Below the pieces are notes generated by a model. The model searched no databases. It saw only the letters and a list, made by a program, of their open reading frames with translations, and was not told the origin of the DNA. Below, piece by piece: positions 9,936 through 22,717 of a stretch of DNA of 64,000 nt; position 1 is the stretch's first letter, and each line of letters opens with the position of its first letter. The position numbers and the translations under genes were made by a program. The stretch comes from Hydrogenophaga sp. PBL-H3 (GTDB lineage Bacteria > Pseudomonadota > Gammaproteobacteria > Burkholderiales > Burkholderiaceae_C), in assembly GCF_010104355.1 (NCBI RefSeq), contig NZ_CP044972.1:1178001-1242000 (forward strand), read 5' to 3'.

Positions 9936-10904
9936 TCACTCCGTGATGTTGTTGGCCTTGATGAAGGCCGACCAGGTGGTCATCTGCTTTTCCACGAAGG
10001 GCTTGAACACCTCGGGGCCACCGCCCACCACGTCGATGCCCTGTTCGTCGAGTTTTTTGGCCACGTCCGGGCTTTTGAGCGCGGCGGCCACGGCGGCGTG
10101 AATGCGGCTGATGATGGCTGGCGGCATCTTGGCCGGGCCGATCACACCCCACCAGGCGGGGGCGTCGAAGCCAGGGAAGCCACTCTCGGCAATGGTCGGC
10201 ACGTTGGGCATGTCCTTGGACCGTTTGCTCGTGCTCACCGCCAGCGGCGTCACGTTGCCCGAATCAGCGTGGGGCTTGATCAAGAACAGCGAACCCACGG
10301 CCAGCGGCACGTGGCCACCGATGGCGTCGTTCATCAGCGGGCCGCCGCCCTTGTAGGGCACGTGGGTCCAGTCGAAGCCGGCGTTCTTGGCCATTTGTGC
10401 GATGGCCAGGTGCCCCAGGCTGCCGGTGCCGATGGTGCCGTAGCTGTTGCTCTTTTTGGCTTTGGCCTCGGTCACGAGCTGGGCAAAACTCTTGATGGGC
10501 GAGCCTTTGGATGCGGCCAGCACCATGGGCGCGGTGCCGATCAGGGTGATGTGCTCCAGGTCTTTCAGGGTGTCGAAGGCAATGCCGGGCTTGAGCGCCG
10601 GGTTCACCGCGTGGGTGTCGAACACCACGCCGATGGTGTAGCCGTCGGGCGCGGCCTTGGCCACGGCCGCCGTGCCGATCACGCCCGAGGCACCACCGAT
10701 GTTCTCCACGATCACCGACTGGTTGAGCTGCACGCGCAGGGCCTCGCCCAGAATGCGCGCAACCTGGTCGACCGAGCCACCCGGTGGGAAGACGGCGATC
10801 ACGCGGATGGGTTTGGCCGAGGGCCATTCCTGGGCCAGGGCCACCGAGGCCGAAGTGAGCATCACCGTGGACGCCAAGGCGCCCACCACCAGTTTTTTCA
10901 GCAT
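9936..10904 (-). CDS. Tripartite tricarboxylate transporter-type (Bug/TctC) binding protein
   Basis: A 322-residue periplasmic solute-binding protein of the Bug family, which is greatly expanded in Betaproteobacteria and usually binds carboxylates or amides. It has a signal peptide ending ASVALA-QEW, then the family blocks KPIRVIAVFPPGGSVDQVAR, VENIGGASGVIGTAAVAKA and HVPYKGGGPLMNDAIGGH. The start at 10904 (MLKKLVVG) is preferred because a GGAGA Shine-Dalgarno lies 8-9 bases upstream; an ATG at 10919 overlaps that site. No membrane partner (TctA/TctB) is adjacent, which is typical of orphan Bug proteins. The ligand is unknown. Confidence 0.92.
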   Translation of the reverse strand: MLKKLVVGALASTVMLTSASVALAQEWPSAKPIRVIAVFPPGGSVDQVARILGEALRVQLNQSVIVENIGGASGVIGTAAVAKAAPDGYTIGVVFDTHAVNPALKPGIAFDTLKDLEHITLIGTAPMVLAASKGSPIKSFAQLVTEAKAKKSNSYGTIGTGSLGHLAIAQMAKNAGFDWTHVPYKGGGPLMNDAIGGHVPLAVGSLFLIKPHADSGNVTPLAVSTSKRSKDMPNVPTIAESGFPGFDAPAWWGVIGPAKMPPAIISRIHAAVAAALKSPDVAKKLDEQGIDVVGGGPEVFKPFVEKQMTTWSAFIKANNITE

Positions 10905-10996
10905 GTTTTTTGTCTCCATCGGGTTGTTGTGCACCCGATGGTAAGCATGCGCACGAGGGTCTTGTCAGATCGCTAACCCTAGTGGACTTTGGGTGC

Positions 10997-11395
10997 TCAG
11001 GATCTCACCAACAGTCCGGCACGCAGCTCGCGGATGCGCTGGTCAATGTAGTAGCCGCCGTACTCGGTGTAGCGCAGGAATGGAAAGCCGCAGGCCTTGC
11101 AGGCCCACACTTCGCACCGGTTGTAAGGATGGTGGGCCAATGAAATCGGCGCATCGGCCGACCATGCATCCACGCCGGTGGGGCGGTGCTCTTCCAGCGT
11201 GGGCTCGTCGTCGCCCGGCAGCCACAGCGCACCGAGCGGCCGCAGCGCCGCGCCGTCTTGCGAGGCGGGGAACGATTCCCAGCCCGGGCTGGCGTAAGGC
11301 CGGCAAGTGGGGCAAGGAGCGGGGGCGGTGTGTTCCTGGGCGATCGCGGTCACCGCTTCGGGGGTCAGGCGTGGGAGATCGGTAGGGGTGGGCAT
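10997..11395 (-). CDS. Conserved hypothetical protein with two CxxC pairs
   Basis: A 132-residue soluble protein without a signal peptide. It contains CPTC near residue 36 and CKAC near residue 101, a likely four-cysteine zinc site, and ends with FPFLRYTEYGGYYIDQRIREL. The start ATG at 11395 follows from the beginning of similarity to a normal protein composition; the longer frame upstream runs antisense to the XRE gene. It may be transcribed divergently from that gene (70-base gap). I do not recognise a named family; a zinc-ribbon fold is inference. Confidence 0.75.
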   Translation of the reverse strand: MPTPTDLPRLTPEAVTAIAQEHTAPAPCPTCRPYASPGWESFPASQDGAALRPLGALWLPGDDEPTLEEHRPTGVDAWSADAPISLAHHPYNRCEVWACKACGFPFLRYTEYGGYYIDQRIRELRAGLLVRS

Positions 11396-11464
11396 GCGCT
11401 GGATGCTACTGGAGGCGGCAGCGCCCGGTCGCTCAAGCGGTGTTTGATGCCGTACCATGACCGC

Positions 11465-11935
11465 ATGACCACCTTTGCCGATTCCCTCAAGAAAGAAATC
11501 GCCCGCGTGGCGCGCAAGGAACTGCGCGACGAGATCGGCGCCTTGCGCAAGGTGTCCTTGCAGCAGCGCGCCGACATCGCGGCCCTGAAGAAGCAGCTCA
11601 AGGCCCTGCAGTCCCAGCTGAACCACCTGGCCAAGGCGCGTGTCGAGCCCGCACGGGAAGCACCGCGCCCGGCCAGCGCCGAGAGCGTGGTGGTTCCCCG
11701 TGGCAAACCCGGGCGCAAGGTGGTGTTCACCGCGGAGCGTCTGAAAACGCAGCGCGCCCGGCTCGGCCTCACGCAAGAACAGATGGCCAGGTTGCTGGGC
11801 GTCTCGTCGCTCTCCCTCTGGAAGTGGGAGTCGGGCGGCGCCGTGCCTCGCGCCTCCCGGGTGCCCAGGATCCTGGAGCTCCTGGCCCTGGGCAAGCGCG
11901 AAGCGTTGGCACGGGTGGCGCCCGACGCTTCTTGA
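11465..11935 (+). CDS. XRE-type helix-turn-helix protein with N-terminal coiled coil
   Basis: A 156-residue probable DNA-binding protein. Residues 1-60 are strongly helical and charged with heptad leucines, consistent with a coiled coil that could mediate dimerisation. A short Ala/Pro-rich linker follows. Residues about 90-140 form a Cro/CI-type HTH (LKTQRARLGLTQEQMARLLG, then VSSLSLWKWESGG). The ATG at 11465 is chosen as the first start that gives an intact coiled coil. Targets are unknown; it ends 10 bases from the convergent thiC stop. Confidence 0.8.
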   Translation: MTTFADSLKKEIARVARKELRDEIGALRKVSLQQRADIAALKKQLKALQSQLNHLAKARVEPAREAPRPASAESVVVPRGKPGRKVVFTAERLKTQRARLGLTQEQMARLLGVSSLSLWKWESGGAVPRASRVPRILELLALGKREALARVAPDAS

Positions 11936-11945
11936 GGCACGGACC

Positions 11946-13961
<2,016 letters not shown>

Positions 13962-13987
13962 TCACCCACATGCCGCGTGGGGCATGC

Positions 13988-14086
13988 GCTCTTCTTTCGC
14001 CGGTACTAACCGGATCAAGTTCACGGGTTTGGCTGGTCAGCCATCTCAGCGCCCGGCCTTTTCAGGCCGGTGCACCCCGGAGCAGG
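13988..14086 (-). promoter_or_regulatory. TPP riboswitch (THI element) of thiC
   Basis: On the minus strand the leader contains the conserved THI-box parts in order: GGGGTGC at 14078, the P3 stem-loop (GGCCTGAAAAGGCC), CTGAGATGG, the P4/P5 part with GACCAGCC, and the highly conserved ACCCGTGAACTTGATCCGG followed by TTAGTACCGGCGAAAGAAG. The element lies 135 bases upstream of the thiC start. The spacer between them can form a GC-rich stem (GCATGCC...GGCATG) that may act as the expression platform. Confidence 0.97.
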
Positions 14087-14142
14087 GGGGAGTGTATGCG
14101 GCGTGAGCCTGGTCCATCCTTGCCACGGGCTCAAGTATTTAT

Positions 14143-14161
14143 GCAAATCATTCGCATTTGC
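14143..14161. promoter_or_regulatory. Fur box upstream of the imelysin operon
   Basis: GCAAATCATTCGCATTTGC is a 19-bp perfect interrupted palindrome (GCAAAT and ATTTGC arms) that closely resembles Fur-binding sites. It is followed by a GATAAT -10-like hexamer at 14162-14167 and lies 49 bases before the first gene of the operon. Repression by ferric uptake regulator at high iron is the natural prediction. Confidence 0.8.
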
Positions 14162-14209
14162 GATAATCTCGCGAACAATCCTTTTGACCCCACCACGCGA
14201 GCCCCTCCC

Positions 14210-15360
14210 ATGCACCTCAAAGCCACCCTGGCCGTTGCCGTTCTCACCCTCGCCTTGTCCGCACAAGCCCAGACTGCAGCCACTCCGAGCACCGTGGCCT
14301 CGCACTACGCCACGCTGGTGCACGCCAACTACGAGGACGTGCTGACCTCGGCGCGCACGATGCAGGACGCGATCCGGGCGTTCACCGCCGCGCCCTCGGC
14401 CGACACGCAGGCCGCTGCGCGCAAGGCCTGGCTGATGGCACGCGAGTTTTACGGCCAGACCGACGCCTTTCGCTTCTACGGCGGCCCGATCGACAGCGAC
14501 AACGGTCCCGAAGGCCGCATGAATGCCTGGCCGATGGACGAGTCGTACGTGGACTACATCAACGGCAAGAAGACCGCCGGCATCGTCAACAACCGCAAGC
14601 AGCCCCTGACCAAAAAGGCCCTTGCCGCCCTCAACGAGCGCGGCGGTGAGGAGAACATCGCCACCGGCTGGCACGCCATCGAATTCATGCTCTGGGGCCA
14701 GGACCTGTCGGAATCCGGCCCGGGCAACCGCAGTTTTGAAGACTTCGTGGACGGCAAGGCACCCAACGCGGACCGCCGCCGCCAGTACCTCACGGTGATC
14801 ACCGAGCTGCTGGTGGACGACCTCGCCAGCCTGGTCAAGGCCTGGGCGCCGGGCCAGAAAGCGAACTACCGCGCCGGGTTTGAAAAAGGCGGCAACGAGT
14901 CGCTGCGCAAGATGTTTGTCTCGCTGGGCTCGCTCTCGCGAGGCGAACTCGCTGGTGAACGGCTCGAAGTGGCCCTGGCCAGCCAGGACCAGGAGGACGA
15001 ACACAGCTGCTTCTCGGACAACACGCACCGCGACGCCGTGACCAACGCCAAAGGCATCGAAAACGTGTGGCTGGGCCGCTTCACCCGTTTGGACGGCAGC
15101 ACGCTGCAGGGCCCCGGCCTGCGCGATCTGGTGGCCGCGAAAGACCCGGCGCTGGCGGAGAAGACCACCCAGCAGATCAACCGCTCGCTGACGGCCGCCG
15201 AGGCCATTCCCGCGCCGTTCGACCGCGCCATCGTGGGTGCGAAGAACTCGCCGGGTCGCCAGAGCATCGAGAAGACCATTGCCAGCCTGATCGCCCAGAC
15301 CAACGACCTCGTGGCAGCCGCCACCGCGGTGGGCATCACCAAACTCAACCTGGCCAAACC

Positions 15361-15364
<4 letters not shown>
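14210..15364 (+). CDS. Imelysin-family (M75) iron-regulated periplasmic protein
   Basis: A 384-residue exported protein of the imelysin family (IrpA/IcmP type). A signal peptide ends at ALSAQA-QTA. The family motif GxHxxE is intact: GWHAIEFMLWGQD with H155 and E158. The C-terminal half repeats the helical bundle. Despite the historical peptidase label, family members are thought to bind iron or another metal in the periplasm or outer membrane. It heads a four-gene operon behind a Fur box, with a 4-base overlap to the next gene. From memory a similar gene order exists in Pseudomonas. Confidence 0.93.
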
Positions 15365-16796
<1,432 letters not shown>

Positions 16797-16797
<1 letters not shown>

Positions 16798-17873
16798 TGA
16801 GCAAGCACCGAATCCTGATCGGCCTGACCATCGCGCACGCGCTGGTTTCCACGGCCATGGCCCAGACCACCCCACCCGCCGAGCCCGTGGTGGCCTTTCC
16901 TTACTACAACGCGGCGCACGCCATGCAGGGCCTGCACCAGCGGGTCCTGCTGCCCCGCGCGCAAGCCTTTGTCGATGCATCGCAGGCGCTGGCCCGCCAG
17001 ACCGACGCCCACTGCTCGGCCGCCGGCAGCGCTCCCCCGCTGGCGGCCGTGCGCCAGCAGTGGCAGGCCACCTTGCAAACCTGGGAAGCCTTCTCCACCG
17101 TGGCCACCGGCCCGGTGCTGGAACGGCGCTCGCAGCGCCAGATCGACTTCTGGCCGGTGCGTCCTTCGCTGATCCAGCGGGCGATCGCGCGCGAACCGCA
17201 GGGCGAGAAGGCGATGGAACTGGTGGGCACGCCGGCCAAGGGCCTGCCCGCGCTGGAATGGCTGCTGTGGACCCAGCCGGTGCGGCCCGGCACACCCGCC
17301 TGTGCCTACGCCGGTGAGGTGGCCCAGGACATCGTGCGCGAAGCCAGCGCCCTGCTGCAGGCCGAGACCGGCGCAGCCGCCCTGGACTGGGCCGAAGACG
17401 AAGCGGCAGCCAGCAAAGGCCTGGCCGAATGGGTGAACCAATGGATCGGTGCGCTGGAGCGGCTGAGCTGGGAGCAGATGCAGAAGCCGGTGAAGGCCGC
17501 TGCGCCGGGCGAACGCCCGGTCTACGCCCGCAGCGCCAGTGGCAGCGACGCGGCGAGCTGGAAGACCCAGTGGCGCACGCTGCGCGAACACGCCGGCCTC
17601 ACGCCCGAGCAATACCGTGCGCCGCCAGTGCCGGGCCAGTCGTTGGTGTCGATCGAGGCCTTGTTGATCGGCAAGGGACACCTGGCGCTCGCGGCCCGCT
17701 GGAGCAAGGCACTGGACCAGGCCAATCTTGCCATGGCGGACGCGGACCCCGCCCGTCCGGCCGGTGTTTTGACCGCCGCGCAGTCGCTCAAGTCGCTTGA
17801 GAAGCTGCTGCAGGGCGATGTGGTCAGCTCGCTGGACATCTCACTGGGCTTTTCCAGTGCCGACGGCGACTGA
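16797..17873 (+). CDS. Second imelysin-family protein with altered motif
   Basis: A 358-residue exported protein with a signal peptide ending STAMA-QTT. It belongs to the imelysin fold family, but where the first protein has GWHAIEF this one has GLPALEWLLW: the histidine of GxHxxE is replaced by proline while the glutamate remains. The C-terminal repeat holds GQSLVSIEALLIGKG. Its TGATG junction with the upstream cytochrome gene implies coupling. Probably a divergent subunit of the same periplasmic iron-linked system. Confidence 0.87.
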
Positions 17874-17877
17874 AGCG

Positions 17878-18978
17878 GTGGACCACCAGCGCCGCCGCTG
17901 GCTGGGTGCCCTGGCGTTGGGCGGCTTGCTGCCCGCGCTGGGCCGTGCCGCCGGGTCGGAACCAGGCGCAGCGCAGTTGATCGCGGCGTGGCAGAGCGGC
18001 GACGAACACCGCATCGGGCTGATCGATCTCGCCGATGGACAGGCCTGGGTGCATCGTGAACTGCCCGTGCCCACCCGGGCGCACGGCCTGTGCGTCGAGC
18101 GCGGCGGCAGCGTCCTGGCGATGGCGCGCCGCCCGGGCGACTGGCTGGTGCGGTGGCACCCTGCCAGCGGCGCCACGCAGTGGCGCTGGATCGAGGACGA
18201 CCGCCGCTTCAACGGCCATGTGATGGCCAGTCCCGACGGCGAGACCTTGTGGACCACCGAGACCGATCTGGACACCGGGGAGGGACGGCTGGCGGTGCGC
18301 GACGCCCGCACCCTGGCCAAGACCGGCGAGTTCGCCACCCACGGCATGGACCCACACGAGATGCTGGTGTTGCCCCGCGCGGTGGGCGTGGTGCCGGCCG
18401 GCAGCCTGCTGGTGGCCAACGGCGGAATCGCATCGCGACCCGAAACCGGGCGCGCCAAGCGCGAACTGGAGCGCATGGATCCCTCGCTGGTGGCGCTGGA
18501 CGGCGCCAGCGGGCGGGTGCTGGGCCAGTGGCGCCTGGGCGATCCGCGCTTGAGCATCCGCCACCTCGCGTGGGACCCGGTTTCGGCCTGCGTGGGCATC
18601 GCCTTGCAGGCCGAACACGATGACGTGCCAGCGCGCCAGGCCGCTCCGGTGCTCGCGGTGTGGAACGGCCGTGAGCTGCGAGCCGGCCAGGCACAACCCG
18701 CGCTCGCCGGCTATGGCGGAGACATCTGCGCGCGCGCCGTTGGTGGGTTTCTGGTGAGCTGCACGCGTGCCCATCAGGTGGCGCTGTTTGGAGGCAGCGG
18801 CCAGTGGCAGAGCAGCATCGCACTCGATGAGGCGTGTGCGCTGGGTGAGGTGGCGGGCCGGTGGTGGGCCGCCGGGCGTTCGAGCGCCCTGGGCGGCGCC
18901 GAACTTGATGGCACCCGCCAGACGACCGGGCTGCCGGCGGGTTGCCGCATCGACAACCACTGGCAGGCGTTCGTTTAG
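17878..18978 (+). CDS. DUF1513-type Tat-exported beta-propeller-like protein
   Basis: About 366 residues from a GTG start at 17878, five bases after the preceding stop. The N-terminus has a twin-arginine-like signal (RRRWLGALALGGLLPALGRA). The body contains repeated strands typical of propeller-like DUF1513 proteins: RAHGLCVERGGSVLAMARRPGDW, FNGHVMASPDGETLWTTE and GMDPHEMLVLP. It is the last gene of the Fur-box operon and ends 7 bases from a convergent gene. Biochemical function is unknown. No ATG is available near the beginning of similarity, so the GTG is the best but not certain start. Confidence 0.83.
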   Translation: MDHQRRRWLGALALGGLLPALGRAAGSEPGAAQLIAAWQSGDEHRIGLIDLADGQAWVHRELPVPTRAHGLCVERGGSVLAMARRPGDWLVRWHPASGATQWRWIEDDRRFNGHVMASPDGETLWTTETDLDTGEGRLAVRDARTLAKTGEFATHGMDPHEMLVLPRAVGVVPAGSLLVANGGIASRPETGRAKRELERMDPSLVALDGASGRVLGQWRLGDPRLSIRHLAWDPVSACVGIALQAEHDDVPARQAAPVLAVWNGRELRAGQAQPALAGYGGDICARAVGGFLVSCTRAHQVALFGGSGQWQSSIALDEACALGEVAGRWWAAGRSSALGGAELDGTRQTTGLPAGCRIDNHWQAFV

Positions 18979-18985
18979 TCCACGT

Positions 18986-21016
18986 TCAGATCAGGATGTC
19001 GAACAGGTTCGAGAACGTGTCCGTCCAGGGCCGGAAGCCAGGCCGTGGCTGCAACACCTGAGCGCCTTGCAGCGAAGGCGGCAGCGCAGCGGCTTGCGCT
19101 GCATTCACAAACACCACCCAGGTGGAGCGCCGGCAGAACGGGTCGCCGTGGCCGCTGGGCAATTCGAGCAGCAGCGCCACCTTGCCCACGTGTTGCGCGG
19201 CTGCGGCCATGACCGGGCGCAGGTCAAGGTAGGTGTTGGTGATGTGCACCGCCAGCAGACCGTCGGGGCGCATGTGGCGCATGTAGGCGTCGAACGCTTC
19301 CAGCGTGAGCAGGTGGGTGGGAATGGAGTCGCCCGAAAACGCGTCCATGGCCAGCAGATCAAAGGCTTGCGGTGCCTCGCGCTCCAGCATGAGGCGGCCG
19401 TCGCCCAGCACCGGCACGATGGTGGCTGCGCTCTCCTTCAGGTAGGTGAAGTGCTTGCGCGCCAGGTCGAGCACCTGGTCGTTGATCTCGTACATGCGCA
19501 TCTCGTCGCCCGCGCGGCCGTACACCGCAAGCGTGCCCGCGCCCAGGCCCACCACGCCGAGCTGGCGTGGGCGGTCGGTGGGCAGGCTTTGCAGCGCGCG
19601 ACCGATGCCGGTGCGTTCGCAGTAGTAGGCGGTGGCGCGTTTCGGGTGGTTGAGGTATTGCTCGCCGTGCGTGATGCTGCCGTGCACCATGCTGCGCACA
19701 GGGCCCAGGCCGTCTTCGTCCACGCTGTCTTCAATGCGGGTCTGGCTGTAGAAGTTGCGCACCACCTCGGTGTAGCCCTGCACGTAGTCCAGCGAAATGC
19801 TGGACAGGCGCGCGCCATAAAGCAGCAGCGCCAGCAGCAAGGCACCGCGCAGCCAGCGCGGCCGCTTGGCCCGCAGCTCGGGCCAGAGCACCAGCACCAC
19901 CAGCAGCGCGCAGAGAAACAGGCCCAGCGGCAGCTCGAAGTAGGCGTTGAAGATCACCGGCGCCACCAGGCCCACGAACAGGCCACCCAGCGCACCGCCC
20001 ACCGAGAGCATGAGATAGAACAACGTGAGGTGGCGCAACGGTGGGCGCCGGCGCACGAGCTCGCCGTGGCAGACCATGCAGAACACAAACACCGCTGCGC
20101 ACAGCAGGCCCACGAGCACGGGCACGTCCAGGCCTTCGTTCATGGCGAAGTCCAGCGCCACGAAGGCCAGTGGCAGGGCGATGAACAAAAAGAACGGGCG
20201 CACGTAGTAGCGCGGTGCGTCAAAACACAAGATGAAGCTCAGCAAATACAGCGCCAGCGGCAGCACCCAGAGAAAAGGCACGGGAGCCACGTCTTGCGTG
20301 AGGTGGCGCGTGATGGCCAGCAGCAGCATGGAGGCGGTGGCGGCCAGGCCCACCCACATCAGGCATTCGCGCCAGCCGGGGCGGGGCGCGTCTTCCAGCG
20401 GCGGGGTCTGGGTGGCCGAGGCACCGCTGTGCCGCCGCACCGTGTAGGCCGCCGTGGCCACGCACACCAGCACGAACAGCGCATAGCCGGTCGACCACAC
20501 CCAGGCTTGCGGCTTCACCGCCAGCAGCGGCTCGACCAGCACCGGGTACGAGAGCAAGGCCAGCATGGACGCCAGGTTGGACAGCGCATACAGCCGGTAA
20601 GGCTGAACGCCCTGGCTCACGAAGCTGCGCGCATACCAGGCTTGCATGAGCGGGCCGGTGGTGGAGAGCAGCAGGTAGGGCACGCCCACGGTGGTGGCCA
20701 GCACACCGAGCACGCTCCAGGTCGGGTAGGCCTGCGCGTCGAGCTTCCACGACGGGTCGGCCACCACCGGCAGGGTGGCCAGGCTGATCAGCAGCAGCAC
20801 ACCGTGCACCCAGGGCTGGCGCCGGGCGCTGACCTTTTCGTGCAGCAGGTGCACATAGGCGTAGCCCAGCAGCAGCTCCACCTGGAAGAACACCATGCAC
20901 AACGTCCACACCGAGGACGAGCCACCGAACCACGGCAGGATCATCTTGGCCACGACGGGCTGGATCTGGAACAGCAGGAAGGCGGAGAGGAAAACCGTGG
21001 TGGCGAAGAGGGGCAT
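18986..21016 (-). CDS. Fused membrane transporter-like / spermidine synthase-like protein
   Basis: A 676-residue two-part protein. Residues 1-430 hold about ten to twelve hydrophobic helices without a clear transporter signature (MFS-like). Residues 450-676 are a SAM-binding, spermidine-synthase-like Rossmann domain with VVGLGAGTLAVYG, the acidic MYEINDQV strand end, and MDAFSGDSIPTHLLT. Such fusions are common in Proteobacteria and are annotated as fused MFS/spermidine synthase, but neither polyamine synthesis nor transport is proven for them. It stands alone on the minus strand, with 44 bases to the hydrolase gene upstream. Confidence 0.9.
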   Translation of the reverse strand: MPLFATTVFLSAFLLFQIQPVVAKMILPWFGGSSSVWTLCMVFFQVELLLGYAYVHLLHEKVSARRQPWVHGVLLLISLATLPVVADPSWKLDAQAYPTWSVLGVLATTVGVPYLLLSTTGPLMQAWYARSFVSQGVQPYRLYALSNLASMLALLSYPVLVEPLLAVKPQAWVWSTGYALFVLVCVATAAYTVRRHSGASATQTPPLEDAPRPGWRECLMWVGLAATASMLLLAITRHLTQDVAPVPFLWVLPLALYLLSFILCFDAPRYYVRPFFLFIALPLAFVALDFAMNEGLDVPVLVGLLCAAVFVFCMVCHGELVRRRPPLRHLTLFYLMLSVGGALGGLFVGLVAPVIFNAYFELPLGLFLCALLVVLVLWPELRAKRPRWLRGALLLALLLYGARLSSISLDYVQGYTEVVRNFYSQTRIEDSVDEDGLGPVRSMVHGSITHGEQYLNHPKRATAYYCERTGIGRALQSLPTDRPRQLGVVGLGAGTLAVYGRAGDEMRMYEINDQVLDLARKHFTYLKESAATIVPVLGDGRLMLEREAPQAFDLLAMDAFSGDSIPTHLLTLEAFDAYMRHMRPDGLLAVHITNTYLDLRPVMAAAAQHVGKVALLLELPSGHGDPFCRRSTWVVFVNAAQAAALPPSLQGAQVLQPRPGFRPWTDTFSNLFDILI

Positions 21017-21060
21017 GAGAAAGCGTGGCTGGCCTGGGATGCTGGAGTATGGCCGCGCGC

Positions 21061-21855
21061 TCAGGCGTGGCGTTGCAGAAACGCTTCAATCGCTTCGTTC
21101 ACCGGCTCCGGGTGCGTGATCGGCCCCATGTGGCCGAGCTTCTCGAACACCTGGTGTTCGACCCGCGGCAACACGCCCAGCAGACGGCGGGCCACGCCCT
21201 GCGCCGACGCTGGCGAGCGACCGCCCGTCATGAGCAGCACCGGAACGTCAAGGCTGGCAAAGGCCGCCAGTGGCGTGGGCTCGGTCATCAGGGCGTGACC
21301 CCAGCGGCGCACGTTGACAGTGGAGTTCGCGATCGCCGGCTGCCGCTCTGGCGGCGTGGCATCCCAACTGCCGGGACCCATCCAGTAGTCGATGAAGCAC
21401 TTCGCGGCCAGGTTCTTGTCGCCCGCGTCCAGCGCGGCTGCAGCGGCCGCCACGGTGTTGCGGATGCCGTCGGCTTCGTTGGGCGCCGGGCCGTCCGCTT
21501 CGATCAACGAGAACATCGTGGGCTCGTACAGCACCAGGGCGCGCACGCGCTGCGGCTGCTGCAGCGCGGCGCGCAGCGCCACAGCCGCACCATAAGAGTG
21601 GCCGACCATGCCGAACGGCTCGCCAGCACTGGCCAACACCGGCGCCAGAAACGCCACCTCGTCGGCCAGGCTGATGGTGCGGTCCGACGACCACTCGGGG
21701 CTGGAGCCCGAGCCGTACGAATCGGGTGCCAGCACGCGGTGGCTGGGTGCCAGCCGGGCCATGAGGGCGCGCCACTGACCACCGTGACTGGCGTTCGAAT
21801 GCAGACAGACGACGGCCGGGCCGGTGCCGGCTTCGCGGGTGTGGGGCTGGGCCAT
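21061..21855 (-). CDS. Alpha/beta hydrolase
   Basis: A 264-residue cytoplasmic alpha/beta-hydrolase fold protein. The oxyanion-side LHSNASHGGQW follows strand 3, the nucleophile elbow is GHSYGAA with S87, and the C-terminal catalytic histidine is in EKLGHMGPITHPE. The start at 21855 (MAQPHTREAG) is preferred; the upstream extension of the frame lacks hydrolase similarity. The closest named classes are haloperoxidase/esterase-type hydrolases, but the substrate cannot be told. Not obviously in an operon with its neighbours. Confidence 0.88.
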   Translation of the reverse strand: MAQPHTREAGTGPAVVCLHSNASHGGQWRALMARLAPSHRVLAPDSYGSGSSPEWSSDRTISLADEVAFLAPVLASAGEPFGMVGHSYGAAVALRAALQQPQRVRALVLYEPTMFSLIEADGPAPNEADGIRNTVAAAAAALDAGDKNLAAKCFIDYWMGPGSWDATPPERQPAIANSTVNVRRWGHALMTEPTPLAAFASLDVPVLLMTGGRSPASAQGVARRLLGVLPRVEHQVFEKLGHMGPITHPEPVNEAIEAFLQRHA

Positions 21856-22045
21856 GGGTGTTCCAGGTCGTTGGGACTGCCCGATGGTACCGAGCCGACG
21901 CGGGTTTGCGTGAAGCACGACACACCTGCCTGTGTTGCGTGGAGGGGCCGGCTCAACAAGGCTCAAGCCTGACCGTGGATGGTCGAAAGACACGACAACA
22001 AGCGAACCGCCAGAGCCGGTTTGCGCGAGTCGACTGCTTCAGCCC

Positions 22046-22687
22046 ATGGCCACCTTCCGCTACCGATCCGAGAAGCCCGCGTCGCGACCCGTCGCCGCAG
22101 GGGTCTGTGCCTGGCTGCTCGCCGGCGTGTGCGGTTCGACCCAGGCCGCCGGCTGGAACGAGCCCGGCTGGGCCGGTGCCGCGCTGGCCGCACCCGGCAC
22201 CACCAGCCTGATCGAGGTCCAGCAAGGCACGGACCTGTCCCGCCGCGTCCGGGGACTGCGCGGCCAGGGCTTCGAATCGGCGGGCGGTGAACAGGTGGCG
22301 TTTTCGGCCTGGTACGAATCGAACTGGACCGACATGCGCGTGACCTGGATGACCCCGCTCTCGGCCAGCACCGGATTCATCTGGGGCCTGGGCACGGGCG
22401 AGCATGGCCGCAAGTACAGCATTGCGCCGAGCCTCAAGATCGGCTTCATCCACCAGGCGCGCATCGACCGCCGCACCCTGCTCACGCTGCGCGCCACCAC
22501 CACGCTGGGTGGGCGCCTGCGCGAAAAAACCTGCACCGCCGACTACGGCGACATCGGTGGCGTCCAGACCGTGAACTGCCGCCTGGCGGCCTCCACGCTG
22601 GAGCCCGCCGAGACGCTGCGCTACCTCTTCAACGCCAAGTCCAGTGAACGCCACCAGCTGTCGGTGTCGTTGAACCACGCGTTCTAG
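22046..22687 (+). CDS. Exported beta-barrel-like hypothetical protein
   Basis: A 213-residue protein that starts at the ATG at 22046. A signal peptide (VAAGVCAWLLAGVCGSTQAAG) is followed by alternating hydrophobic/polar strands such as FSAWYESNWTDMRVTWMTPL, TGFIWGLGTGEHG and KIGFIHQARI. It ends with an aromatic residue (LNHAF), as outer-membrane barrels often do. It is 30 bases upstream of a secreted subtilase and probably co-transcribed with it. No named family is recognised; an outer-membrane location is inferred. Confidence 0.72.
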   Translation: MATFRYRSEKPASRPVAAGVCAWLLAGVCGSTQAAGWNEPGWAGAALAAPGTTSLIEVQQGTDLSRRVRGLRGQGFESAGGEQVAFSAWYESNWTDMRVTWMTPLSASTGFIWGLGTGEHGRKYSIAPSLKIGFIHQARIDRRTLLTLRATTTLGGRLREKTCTADYGDIGGVQTVNCRLAASTLEPAETLRYLFNAKSSERHQLSVSLNHAF

Positions 22688-22717
22688 CTTCCTCCTGTCC
22701 ACCACCGAAAGACGCCC

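Noticed and set aside
18767..21298. 843-codon plus-strand frame opposite the membrane/spermidine-synthase-like gene
   Set aside because: His/Gln/Arg-rich low-complexity translation typical of antisense frames; the minus strand has helices and a SAM-binding domain.
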